A stretch of DNA of 64,000 nucleotides, taken from positions 23,889-87,888 of the forward strand of contig JAMCWO010000150.1 in NCBI GenBank assembly GCA_023481165.1. The letters run 5' to 3'. A program made the translations under genes and the position numbers. This stretch comes from Planctomycetota bacterium. Its GTDB lineage: Bacteria > Planctomycetota > Phycisphaerae > Sedimentisphaerales > Anaerobacaceae. Position 1 is the first letter of the stretch. Every line of letters begins with the position of its first letter. The notes under the pieces were generated by a model, which saw only the letters and a list, made by a program, of their open reading frames with translations, was not told the origin of the DNA and searched no databases. Below, in pieces: positions 9,955-18,959 of this stretch.

Positions 9955-11563
9955 ACCCCAGGGACGACGGATGACAGAGGACAGACGACGGCACGTGCCG
10001 GCGTCTCCAGCCGCCCAGCCTTCATCGTCCGTCGTCTGCCTTCTGTCCTCTGTCGTCGGGATCTCCGTGCTGGGGGCCGCCCTGCTGGCCAATAGCATGA
10101 CGAAGGAAGTCAGCCGGGATGAGCAAATGTACTGTACGGCCGGCGTCCTGCTCGGGCAGGGTCAGATGATCTATCAGGACTTCTCCTATCCCTCGCAACT
10201 GCCCTACCACCCGCTCCTGTTGGCGGCCCTCTACCGTAGCCTCGGCACGACGCACTACCTGCTCGCTGGCCGGCTCGTCTCCGTCCTGTGCGATATCCTC
10301 GTCGTGATCCTCATTCTCCTGATCTATCGATCCATCTTCGGCCCGGATCGGCGCGCCGGCCTACTGCCGGGCTTGGCGGCGGCCGTTCTGTACGTCTTCA
10401 ATCCGCTCGTGGATTATGCGGCGGGATACGCGTGGAATCACGATGTGGTGATCCTGGGCGTCGTTGCCTCCCTCTGGTTGTTCGTGACGACAGACTTCCA
10501 AAAGAGGTCTCGCTTCTGGCGCATGGGCCTTGTGGGGGCCCTGCTGACCCTCGCGACGTGCATGCGCGTCACCACTGTCCTGGTCGAACTACTGTTCCTT
10601 GGGGCCGTACTTGTCGTCGCCGGCGGGCCGGTGCGCAACCGGCTACGGACCGCCCTATCCTTCTGTGCGGCGGCATTAATCGTCGCACTCTGGCCCCTTT
10701 GGGTGATCGCGCAGGCGCCGCAGTCTTTCTGGCTCAATCTCGTCCACATTCCCACCCTCTACGGCCGGTGGTTGCACGAGATCGGCAAGACGTATGGCAA
10801 GGCCACCCTCACCCTGGACGCCCTGACGCAGCCGGGATACCTCGCGCTGCTGGCTTTGGGCGTCTATCTCATCGTCCTCGGGTGGCGGCAAAGGTCCAAA
10901 TTAGATCGGACGGAGAGACAGAAAGCCGTCCTGGTCGCCCTGCTGCCGCTTTTGTTCCTTGCGATCGCCTACATTCCGCCGACGATGTGGCATCAGTATC
11001 TGGCCGTGCCGGTGCCATTCCTGGCCATCGCCCTGGCGTATCCCTTGGCCGCGCTGCGGCGGCATACCGAGGAATCGAGAAACCCACGCTGGTACTGGCT
11101 GACGTGCGGCCTCGTGGGGGCCGCCGCGATGGTCGCAGTCTGGGCCGGTCCTCTCATATTGTATCGCTGCCTGTTTCTCGCCGTTCCGGAGAAGTGGACC
11201 CCCGTGGAGTTTCACAAGGCCTCGGTGAAGATCGGGGCCGGCTTCACCGAACCGGGGCCGGTCTTGACACTGGGCCCGCTCCACGCCCTGGAAGGCGGCC
11301 GGGATATTTATCCGGAGCTCTCCTGCGGCTCGGTCGTCTATCGCGTCGCGGATCGTATGTCCGCGCAGGAGCGGCAGATCACCCACACCATCGGCCCGGA
11401 ATCGCTCCCGGAACTGGTCCGTGCCCATCCTCCTGCCGGGATCATCGTGGGCGTCGAGCCGTCCTATTTCGCCTCTCTGGAAGAGCCCTTGCGAAAGCTC
11501 GTCCCGCCCGACTGGCTGCGGGACACGTACGGCGATACTCTCCAAGTATATCGCCGTCGTTGA
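9935..11563 (+). CDS. Polytopic membrane protein, probable GT39/ArnT-like glycosyltransferase
   Basis: 542 aa multi-TM, SRDEQMYCTAGVLLGQGQMIYQDFSYPSQLPYHPLLLAALYR; apparent N terminus lies in a 7-bp repeat, start uncertain. Confidence 0.65.
   Translation: MNSSSGKPQGRRMTEDRRRHVPASPAAQPSSSVVCLLSSVVGISVLGAALLANSMTKEVSRDEQMYCTAGVLLGQGQMIYQDFSYPSQLPYHPLLLAALYRSLGTTHYLLAGRLVSVLCDILVVILILLIYRSIFGPDRRAGLLPGLAAAVLYVFNPLVDYAAGYAWNHDVVILGVVASLWLFVTTDFQKRSRFWRMGLVGALLTLATCMRVTTVLVELLFLGAVLVVAGGPVRNRLRTALSFCAAALIVALWPLWVIAQAPQSFWLNLVHIPTLYGRWLHEIGKTYGKATLTLDALTQPGYLALLALGVYLIVLGWRQRSKLDRTERQKAVLVALLPLLFLAIAYIPPTMWHQYLAVPVPFLAIALAYPLAALRRHTEESRNPRWYWLTCGLVGAAAMVAVWAGPLILYRCLFLAVPEKWTPVEFHKASVKIGAGFTEPGPVLTLGPLHALEGGRDIYPELSCGSVVYRVADRMSAQERQITHTIGPESLPELVRAHPPAGIIVGVEPSYFASLEEPLRKLVPPDWLRDTYGDTLQVYRRR
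9963..10060. repeat. Inverted pair of 7-bp-periodic repeats, (GACGACG GATGACA GAGGACA GACGACG) and (CGTCCGT CGTCTGC CTTCTGT CCTCTGT CGTCGGG)
   Basis: Direct reading; arms 9963-9990 and 10026-10060. Confidence 0.8.
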
Positions 11564-11614
11564 CGCGGGCGACACTCAGACCGTACGGATCAAGACTGAT
11601 TCATGTGGCCTTTT

Positions 11615-11711
11615 GTCATCCTGAACGGAGCGTAGCGGAGTGAAGGATCTGGGTCGCGACGAAGAAAGATATCTATCTGATGGCCAGATCCTTCGCTACG
11701 CTCAGGATGAC
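11615..11711. repeat. Palindromic intergenic repeat, family 1 copy A
   Basis: GTCATCCTGAACGGAGCGTAGCGGAGTGAAGGATCTGG ... CCAGATCCTTCGCTACGCTCAGGATGAC; same family as 30961-31067. Confidence 0.85.
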
Positions 11712-11743
11712 AAGCGCAGCACACGGATTGATCCGAATCCGTA

Positions 11744-13243
11744 TCACTTGGCGTTGGCGCCGTACTCGTCCATGACGGCTTTGGCGACGTTATTGATGGC
11801 GTCGCGACTAAGACCCTTCGGGCCGTTTGAGAGAACGGAGAAGAGGTACGGGCCGGTGTTCGTGAGGCAGACGCCGGACAAGGCCCGCACGCCGCTGATG
11901 TAGCCGGTCTTGGCGTGGATCTTGCCCCGGTACTTAGGCTCATTGAAGTACTTGTCGATCGTGCCCTCTTCGCCTGCCACCGCCAGAGAGGCCTGGAAAA
12001 GACTCCAATTTTCGCCTCGGTACAAGTCGAGGAGGATCTTCGTAAGAGCGTCTGTGGTCAACCGGTTGCGGCGGCTCAGGCCGCTGCCGTCGTCGATGAC
12101 GAACTCCTCCGCCGGAATGCCCAACTCGGTCAGGTACTTGCCGATCAACTCCCGCCCCCCCGTCCAGCCGCCGTTCTTGTGATCCGGTCTGCTGTAGGCG
12201 TCGATCGTTTTGAGCAGCGCTTCCGCCGCGAGGCCCAGACTGTCCGTATTGGCGCGGCGCACACAATCGATCAGCGGCGTCGCGAATTCGACGAGCGGCT
12301 TGAAACCGGCCTCCACGTTGACCGCCTTCTCCAAGAGCTTGCCCTTTGGCGTGATGCCCGCCCGGGCCAGGTTCTCCGCCAGACAAAAGCCGAAGAACGC
12401 CCCCGGTTGCTCGATGGCCACGCGGAAGGGACCTTCCCGGGTCTTGCATTTCCCGAAGAGGGTAATCTTGTTCGGCTGCTGGGTACGGTTGGCGCCGATG
12501 GCGCTGTCGCCGCTGGTCACCGGCTCCGCCTCGTTGATGATTTGCACGAAGGAGGTGCGCGGCTGGATACTGATGGCCACGTGGTCCCCCTGATTGCTGG
12601 CGGTGACCTCGATGCAGTTGTCGTTGTAGTTCAGGCCGCAGATCTCGCAGGCGTACCACTTGTTGTAGTCCCGGGCCGGCCAGCTTGGATGCACCCGCTG
12701 GTCGTCGAACACCGTGGTGTCGACGACAATGTCGTTGACCTCGGTGATGCCCTGCTCGCGCAAGGCCTGCACGATTTTTTCGAAGATCCAACCGGCCGGC
12801 CGGCTGTACCGATCATCCGTGTTCTGATCGCCCAGGAGCGGGTCGCCGCTGCCGATCACGATGAGCGTGCCGTTCTGCCAGCCGACCTTCGTCCGGTACT
12901 CGAAATCCGGCCCGAGATACTTCAACGCGGCCGCCGTGGTCACGACCTTCATGTTGGAGGCCGGCATCAGCGGCGTATGGGCGTTGTGACTGTAGACCAC
13001 GGTCCCGGAATTGGGCTCGACAACCTGGATGGAATAGGCGTTGGCGTCCTGCTGCGACCCGAGCGCCTTGACCAGCCGCTGGGTTAGTCCGCCGCGACTA
13101 ACGCTGCAGAAACACACGGTCAGCAAGGCAATCGTGGGTGTGAAGCAGGAAAGGGGAAGTGTGATTTTCGATTTCTGATTCTTGATTTGGGCCAATCGCT
13201 TCGTACTTCCAACTTCCAACATCAAGCTTCTCACTTCAAACAT
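11744..13243 (-). CDS. dacB: D-alanyl-D-alanine carboxypeptidase/endopeptidase (PBP4 family)
   Basis: HTPLMPASNMKVVTTAAALKYLG (SxxK), IDDGSGLSRRNRLT (SxN), IHAKTGYISGVRALSGV (KTG). Confidence 0.88.
   Translation of the reverse strand: MFEVRSLMLEVGSTKRLAQIKNQKSKITLPLSCFTPTIALLTVCFCSVSRGGLTQRLVKALGSQQDANAYSIQVVEPNSGTVVYSHNAHTPLMPASNMKVVTTAAALKYLGPDFEYRTKVGWQNGTLIVIGSGDPLLGDQNTDDRYSRPAGWIFEKIVQALREQGITEVNDIVVDTTVFDDQRVHPSWPARDYNKWYACEICGLNYNDNCIEVTASNQGDHVAISIQPRTSFVQIINEAEPVTSGDSAIGANRTQQPNKITLFGKCKTREGPFRVAIEQPGAFFGFCLAENLARAGITPKGKLLEKAVNVEAGFKPLVEFATPLIDCVRRANTDSLGLAAEALLKTIDAYSRPDHKNGGWTGGRELIGKYLTELGIPAEEFVIDDGSGLSRRNRLTTDALTKILLDLYRGENWSLFQASLAVAGEEGTIDKYFNEPKYRGKIHAKTGYISGVRALSGVCLTNTGPYLFSVLSNGPKGLSRDAINNVAKAVMDEYGANAK
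13163..13190. repeat. 7-bp-periodic repeat (GATTTTC GATTTCT GATTCTT GATTTGG)
   Basis: Four consecutive heptamers starting GATT. Confidence 0.8.
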
Positions 13244-13252
13244 CCTACTTCA
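13204..13252. repeat. 7-bp-periodic repeat (TACTTCC AACTTCC AACATCA AGCTTCT CACTTCA AACATCC TACTTCA)
   Basis: Seven consecutive heptamers; covers the dacB start codon and the stop codon of the upstream gene. Confidence 0.88.
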
Positions 13253-14468
13253 ATGCCGCCTTGATCTGCGCGATGGTCACCCCGAGCGTTGCCTTGGCGA
13301 TGGGATCGAGTTGAGCCTCGCTACCGGCAAAATGGTACGTGCGATGGGTGTGGAGAATACTCGCGCCGGGCGCCAGAGCGGCCGCGGGCGAGGACGTCTC
13401 CAACTCATAGAACGGGCCGAGCGGTTTGCCGCCGGGCGGGGTCGGCCCATCATTGTAGGAGTTGACGACGTCGCCGCGATAGGGCTGGTCCTGAATCTTC
13501 CACATCGAGTTGACGTAATCCACCACGCCTTCGGGCTTGTTGTACTGGACGATCGTGAGCACTCCGTGGACGGCATCGTAGCTGCCCAGCATCGTCTTGG
13601 CTCGTTGGGGCGACAAACCGATCTTGCTGCGGTACTTGCCGTCGCCGCTGAAGAACAGGACACCGTCTTTGACGACCAGGCGCCCCACCGGCACTTTTCC
13701 GAAGTAGGTGTCGTTGACGATGGGTCCGAGTTGATCCTCCGGGCCGGGCATGAAGGGAACTACGATCGTGATCTCGGGCGAGGGGTTGAACATGCCCAGA
13801 ATCCAGATCGACAGCAGGCCGGTCTCCTTCTTCCAGGGCTCCCGGCCGGTATTCGTGACTTTGTTGTCCGATTCATAGGCCACCATCTTGACGTCCGAGC
13901 CGGCCGTCACACCCAGCCGCTGCAAAGCGGCGGTCCGCTCCAGGACGCGCACCTCGCGGTCCGCCCGCAGATCGAAGACCGTGCCGGAGTAGTTCGTCAC
14001 CTGCATCGTCTTGCGCAGGGAAGCGGAATGCGCGGTCTTGCCGACCAGTTCCCAGGCTTCCGTATCGACCGGGGCCGGCGTGAACCAGTGGTCCATATCA
14101 AAGGCGACCCCTTTGGCAAAGAAGATGGAGAATTGCCCGCCCTCGGGCCCCAGCCAGAAGCGGTCCTCGCCGCCATAGGCATTCATGTGCTCGACGGGCT
14201 TGCCTGCTACCAGCTCGCGATTGATCCAGCCGAAGCTGTAACCGTTGGGTCCGGCCGCGGTGCTGGTCATCACCCGCCCCTGCATCTTCGGCAGCACCGC
14301 CACGCGCCCCTGCTCGGATTGGTCCGTCAGGACCACGACATCCGTGTGCTGTTGCAGAAATGCCACGTCATTGTGGAAACCCTGTTTCTCCGTGGCCTGC
14401 GGGCCGGCCGTCGTGCAGCCGGCCAGCGCTGTCACGATCACCCCAAGTGCAATGGTCCTCAAACCCAT
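13245..14468 (-). CDS. Lipoprotein, DUF6786-like hypothetical protein
   Basis: MGLRTIALGVIVTALAGCTTAG lipobox; FGWINRELVAGKPVEHMNAYGGEDRFWLGPEGGQFSIFF. Confidence 0.6.
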   Translation of the reverse strand: MGLRTIALGVIVTALAGCTTAGPQATEKQGFHNDVAFLQQHTDVVVLTDQSEQGRVAVLPKMQGRVMTSTAAGPNGYSFGWINRELVAGKPVEHMNAYGGEDRFWLGPEGGQFSIFFAKGVAFDMDHWFTPAPVDTEAWELVGKTAHSASLRKTMQVTNYSGTVFDLRADREVRVLERTAALQRLGVTAGSDVKMVAYESDNKVTNTGREPWKKETGLLSIWILGMFNPSPEITIVVPFMPGPEDQLGPIVNDTYFGKVPVGRLVVKDGVLFFSGDGKYRSKIGLSPQRAKTMLGSYDAVHGVLTIVQYNKPEGVVDYVNSMWKIQDQPYRGDVVNSYNDGPTPPGGKPLGPFYELETSSPAAALAPGASILHTHRTYHFAGSEAQLDPIAKATLGVTIAQIKAALK

Positions 14469-14723
14469 TCCCGGTCTCCTTACGGTCGTAAGCTGTTGGT
14501 CTGGCCCCGAACGTGGCCACCTCGCGTCCGGGAAGGCCTCCGACAGGCCATATTTCGCCTGTGCGGACCCGAACCCGGTCGCTAATCCTGGGCTCCTGAC
14601 AGTCACCGGCTAACATAGTCCATCGCTGGTCCGTTGGCAAGCCTCTCTGTCACCGATTTCAGGATCCACGCAAAGCTGCCCGCCGGAGAGCACATTCATG
14701 TCATTGCGAGGCATGTCTTTTTC

Positions 14724-14769
14724 GCTGGTCTGCCATGTCTGCGCAAAGCCGCAGACATGGCAGACCAGC
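14724..14769. repeat. Perfect 20-bp inverted repeat with 6-nt loop
   Basis: GCTGGTCTGCCATGTCTGCG - CAAAGC - CGCAGACATGGCAGACCAGC. Confidence 0.92.
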
Positions 14770-14979
14770 AGTGAGTCTCCCCGGAGTCTCGCCCGGCGGA
14801 TGGCGCAATCCATACAAAGCCAATCTCTGCGCGTCCGGCGGACCCGATGGATCTGCAACCCGCCACTGTATGCCGTCCACACCCCCCCTGCTGTCCCCTG
14901 CCCTGTTTCGTCTGGTTTGTGCTTGACCTTGGCCCTCCGGTCGTTTATTAAGACGGGTTTATTTTGGGAAGGTGACCTT

Positions 14980-16305
14980 GTGAACGAGCAACGTGTACGG
15001 GTGGGATTGGTTGGATTCGGCACCGTCGGGACCGGCGTCGCCAAGCTGATCTGCGAAGACGGGGACGCCATCGCATCCAAGACGGGGGTGCGGCTGGAAT
15101 TGGCCTGCGTGGTGGACGTAGATACGCAGAGGCCGCGGCCCGTGCCGTTGCCCGAAGGCGTGCTGACCAGCGATTTGAACCGGCTTCTGGGAGATCCCAG
15201 TATCACAGTAGGGATTGAGCTGGTCGGCGGCACGAGCATCGCCAAGGAGATCCAGCTCAAGATGCTGCGGGCGGGCAAGGACGTGGTCACGGCCAACAAA
15301 GCCCTGCTGGCGGTCCACGGGGGCGAACTGTACCGGGTCGCCCATGAGAGCGGCCGATGCATCGCGTTCGAGGCCAGTTGCGCCGGCGGGATTCCCATCA
15401 TCGGGGCCATCCGCACGGGGCTGGCCGCCAACACGCTGACGGGTATGTTCGGCATCGTCAATGGCACGTGCAACTACATCCTCTCCAACATGAGCATGAA
15501 GGATGAGGCGTTTTCCGCCGCCTTGGCCAAGGCCCAGAAACGCGGCTATGCCGAGGCGGACCCAACCCTGGATATCTCCGGGGGCGACAGCGCCCACAAG
15601 TTGGCGATCCTGGCCTCTATCGCTTTCGGCTACGAGATTCACCTAGAGGACATCTATGTCCAGGGGCTGGACGGGATCGCGCGGGAGGATATCCGTTACG
15701 GGCGCGAGATGGGTTACTGCCTCAAGCTGTTGGCCATCGGCCTGAGGAACCCGCAGGGCAAGATTTCGTTGCGGGTCCACCCATCGTTCATCGCGGCTGA
15801 TTCCTGGCTGGCGCGCGTGGACGGCTCCTTCAATGCCATCAGCGTCTTCGGCAACGCCGTGGGCGAGACCTTCTACTATGGGCGCGGCGCCGGCATGATG
15901 CCCACGGCCAGCGCCGTAGTGGCGGACCTGATCGACGTAGCCTTGGGCAACTCCCGGAAGACCTTCGAGAGTCTGCGGCTGCGGCCGCGGGACGAGGTCC
16001 TACCGCTGCTGGAAAAGATCGATGATATCGTAAGTCGCTTCTACGTGCGCGTGATGGCCAAGGATAAGCCGGGTGTGGTGGCCCGCTACGGCAAGGTCCT
16101 GGGCGACCATGAGATCAGCATCTCGGGCGTCCTCCAGCACGAGGGGTCGGGCCCCTCCAACACGGTGCCCGTGGTGATCACGACGCACAAGACACAGGAG
16201 AAGAACATGCGGGAGGCCCTGGCGGAATTGCTGCGCACCGATGTCATCAGCGGCAAGCCGGTGTGCATACGCATTGTGGATATTCCGCAGGATAAGGACA
16301 CTTGA
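14980..16305 (+). CDS. hom: Homoserine dehydrogenase (GTG start)
   Basis: VRVGLVGFGTVGTGVAKLI, VTANKALLAVHG, GIVNGTCNYILSNM, C-terminal ACT domain (DKPGVVARYGKVLGDHEISISGVLQHE). Confidence 0.92.
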   Translation: MNEQRVRVGLVGFGTVGTGVAKLICEDGDAIASKTGVRLELACVVDVDTQRPRPVPLPEGVLTSDLNRLLGDPSITVGIELVGGTSIAKEIQLKMLRAGKDVVTANKALLAVHGGELYRVAHESGRCIAFEASCAGGIPIIGAIRTGLAANTLTGMFGIVNGTCNYILSNMSMKDEAFSAALAKAQKRGYAEADPTLDISGGDSAHKLAILASIAFGYEIHLEDIYVQGLDGIAREDIRYGREMGYCLKLLAIGLRNPQGKISLRVHPSFIAADSWLARVDGSFNAISVFGNAVGETFYYGRGAGMMPTASAVVADLIDVALGNSRKTFESLRLRPRDEVLPLLEKIDDIVSRFYVRVMAKDKPGVVARYGKVLGDHEISISGVLQHEGSGPSNTVPVVITTHKTQEKNMREALAELLRTDVISGKPVCIRIVDIPQDKDT

Positions 16306-16307
16306 TT

Positions 16308-16328
16308 GATTGCGGATTTCGGATTACG
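16308..16328. repeat. 7-bp-periodic repeat (GATTGCG GATTTCG GATTACG)
   Basis: Three heptamers between hom and the apgM-like gene. Confidence 0.65.
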
Positions 16329-16388
16329 AATGAGCGTGGCGAGTCCAATCCGCAGGCCGCTTTGGAACGATTTGAGACTCGGGTCGGA

Positions 16389-17576
16389 ATGACAAAATAC
16401 GTTGTGGTAATTCCGGATGGTGCGGCGGACGAGCCGCTGGACGAACTCGGGGGCAAGACGCCCCTTGCGGCGGCGCAGACTCCCAACCTGGACCGGATCA
16501 GCACGGAGGGCCGCCTGGGCCTCGTGCGCACGGTGCCGGAGGGCTTCGAGCCGGGCAGCGATGTCGCCCAGATGAGCCTTCTGGGGTATGATCCCGCGCG
16601 TTATTACAGCGGCCGGGCACCCATCGAGGCCGCGGCCCGCGGCATCCGGCTGGGGATGGAGGACTGGGTCTTCCGCTGCAACCTGGTGACCATCGCGGAC
16701 GGCTTGATGGTCGATCACAGCGCCGGGCACATCTCCACGGAGGAAGCGAGCACCCTCGTGGAGGAGTTGCAGTCGCACCTCACGGATGAGCGTGTCTCCC
16801 TGTACCCCGGCGTCAGCTATCGGCACCTGCTGGTGTTCCGCGGCATGGAGTTCGAGGTCCGCACGTATCCGCCCCACGACCACATCGGCAAAGCCGTCGA
16901 GAAGATCCTGCCGCGCGGCAAGGGCGCGGACGTGCTGATCCAATTGATGAACCAGTCGCAGCAACTGTTCGCCGGACACGATATCAACCGGGTCCGGCAG
17001 GACCTCGGAGAGAATCAGGTCAGCTCCATCTGGCTCTGGGGCCAGGGCAAGCAGGCGCGTCTGGACAGCTTCCGCAAACGCTATGGCCTCCGCGGTGCGG
17101 CCATCACGGCGGTGGATCTGGTCCGAGGTCTGGCCAAGCTGGTGGGATTCGACCTGATCGAGGTGCCCGGGGCCACCGGCTTTATCGACACGAATTACGA
17201 AGGCAAGGGGCAGGCCGCGATCGAGGCGATGGAGAAGTACGATCTGGTTTTCGTCCATATCGAAGCCCCGGACGAGGCCGGCCATGAGGGCAACGCCGCG
17301 GCCAAGACCAAGGCCATCGAACAGGTGGACCGATACATCGTAGGCCCTGTATTGCACGCCCTCGAACGATGCGAGAGCTGGCGGATCCTGGTATTGCCGG
17401 ACCACCCGACGCCGGTCCACGGCGGCGCCCATTCGGCCGCGCCGGTGCCGTTTGCGATGGCCGGAACGCAAGTGTCCGGGGCTTCGATATGGACGAAAAG
17501 CGAAGCGAACGCCGCCCAAACGGGGCTGCGCATCGAAAAGGGATGCGAGTTGATGGAGTATTTCCTGAAGAGTTGA
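16389..17576 (+). CDS. apgM: Cofactor-independent phosphoglycerate mutase-like protein (proposed homoserine kinase subfamily)
   Basis: MTKYVVVIPDGAADEPLDELGGKTPLAAAQTPNLDRIS; VHIEAPDEAGHEGN; lies between hom and lysC. Confidence 0.85.
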   Translation: MTKYVVVIPDGAADEPLDELGGKTPLAAAQTPNLDRISTEGRLGLVRTVPEGFEPGSDVAQMSLLGYDPARYYSGRAPIEAAARGIRLGMEDWVFRCNLVTIADGLMVDHSAGHISTEEASTLVEELQSHLTDERVSLYPGVSYRHLLVFRGMEFEVRTYPPHDHIGKAVEKILPRGKGADVLIQLMNQSQQLFAGHDINRVRQDLGENQVSSIWLWGQGKQARLDSFRKRYGLRGAAITAVDLVRGLAKLVGFDLIEVPGATGFIDTNYEGKGQAAIEAMEKYDLVFVHIEAPDEAGHEGNAAAKTKAIEQVDRYIVGPVLHALERCESWRILVLPDHPTPVHGGAHSAAPVPFAMAGTQVSGASIWTKSEANAAQTGLRIEKGCELMEYFLKS

Positions 17577-17580
17577 GATA

Positions 17581-17681
17581 GAAGTTTCAAGTGTGAAGTC
17601 TTGGGTGCCACGCGCAAAGAGACAAGCGTCAGCTTCTCGGACTTCAAACTCCAAACTTGACACTTCAGACTTTGAGCTTTT
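17581..17681. repeat. Inverted pair of 7-bp-periodic repeats (GAAGTTT CAAGTGT GAAGTCT ... GACTTCA AACTCCA AACTTGA CACTTCA GACTTTG AGCTTTT)
   Basis: Arms 17581-17601 and 17640-17681, opposite orientation. Confidence 0.85.
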
Positions 17682-17700
17682 TGAGGGCGACAAGACGATT

Positions 17701-18939
17701 ATGGCAATTGTTGTGCAGAAATTCGGCGGCACCTCGGTGGCGGACGCGGAAAAGATCCGCCGGGCCGCCCGACGGGTCATTGAGAGAAAGCAGGCGGGCT
17801 ACCAGGTGGTCGTGGTCGCCTCCGCCCGGGGACAGCAGACCGATGAGCTGGTCCGGGATGCGCTGGAGCTCAATCCCAACCCACCCCAGCGGGAGATGGA
17901 CCAGTTGCTCAGTACCGGCGAGCAGCAGACCGTGTCGCTGTTTGCCATGGCGCTCGAGGCGATGGGCTACAAGGCCATCAGCTTCACCGGCGGGCAGATT
18001 CGCATGATGACCGACGGCGTCTATTCGAAGGCCCAGATCAAGAGCATTGACGCCGATTTCGTTCGGCGCGAGCTGAACCAGGACCAGGTGGTGATTGTCG
18101 CCGGCTTCCAGGGCATCGACGAATTCGGCAATATCACGACGCTGGGCCGGGGCGGCTCGGACACGAGCGCCGTAGCCCTGGCGGCGGCCTTGAAAGCCGA
18201 GGAGTGCGAGATCTTCACCGATGTGGACGGCGTATACACCACGGACCCGCGCCTCTTCCCGAACGCTGTAATGCTCGACGAGATCAGCTACGATGAGATG
18301 CTGGAAATGGCCAGCCTGGGGGCGGGCGTGATGCACATTCGCTCCGTGGCGTTCGGCAAGCGCTACAACGTCAAGATTCGTGTGAGAAACAGCGGAAACG
18401 ACAATCCGGGAACGGTCATAACTCATGAGGTGCCGCAGATGGAAGGCGTGCTGGTATCCGGTGCGACCATACAGAAAGACATGGCGAAAATCAGCTTGAT
18501 CGGGGTCCCCAATGTGCCGGGGATGGCCGCCCAGGTGTTCACGCGCCTGGCGGAAGCCAAGGTGGTGGTGAACGATATCATTCAGACGGAAATCAGCCCC
18601 GAGAAGGCGAACATAGCGTTCCTGGTGGGCACGTCCGACCTGCCGACGGCCCGACAGGTGGCGGACGACCTGCAGAAGGAGTTGCACTGCGAGAACGTGT
18701 TTGTGCGGGACGACATCGCTTTGGTCTCCGTGATCGGGGTAGGCATGCGGTCCCACTACGGCGTGGCCGAAAAGACGTTCGGCGCTTTGGCCAAGGCGAA
18801 GGTCAACATCGACTCGATCACCACCAGCGAGATTCGCATCAGTTGTGCCGTGGGGAAAGACGAAGTGGAACGCGCGCTGGAGGCGGTCTGTCTGGCGTTC
18901 GAGCTGGATAAGCCCGCCCGGCAGCGCAAGCCCGTCTGA
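17701..18939 (+). CDS. lysC: Aspartate kinase
   Basis: MAIVVQKFGGTSVADAEKIRR; TLGRGGSDTSAVALAAALKAEECEIFTDVDGVYTTDPR; two ACT domains. Confidence 0.95.
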   Translation: MAIVVQKFGGTSVADAEKIRRAARRVIERKQAGYQVVVVASARGQQTDELVRDALELNPNPPQREMDQLLSTGEQQTVSLFAMALEAMGYKAISFTGGQIRMMTDGVYSKAQIKSIDADFVRRELNQDQVVIVAGFQGIDEFGNITTLGRGGSDTSAVALAAALKAEECEIFTDVDGVYTTDPRLFPNAVMLDEISYDEMLEMASLGAGVMHIRSVAFGKRYNVKIRVRNSGNDNPGTVITHEVPQMEGVLVSGATIQKDMAKISLIGVPNVPGMAAQVFTRLAEAKVVVNDIIQTEISPEKANIAFLVGTSDLPTARQVADDLQKELHCENVFVRDDIALVSVIGVGMRSHYGVAEKTFGALAKAKVNIDSITTSEIRISCAVGKDEVERALEAVCLAFELDKPARQRKPV

Positions 18940-18959
18940 CGGGCAAGGAGCCCTCGTCC

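Noticed and set aside
11590-11943. 117-aa minus ORF containing CHPERSEGSG
   Set aside because: Spurious translation of the palindromic repeat plus antisense of dacB.
14610-15473. 287-aa minus-strand ORF with CHVCGFAQTWQTS segment
   Set aside because: Mirror frame of hom; the Cys-containing segment is just the 20-bp inverted repeat read in frame.
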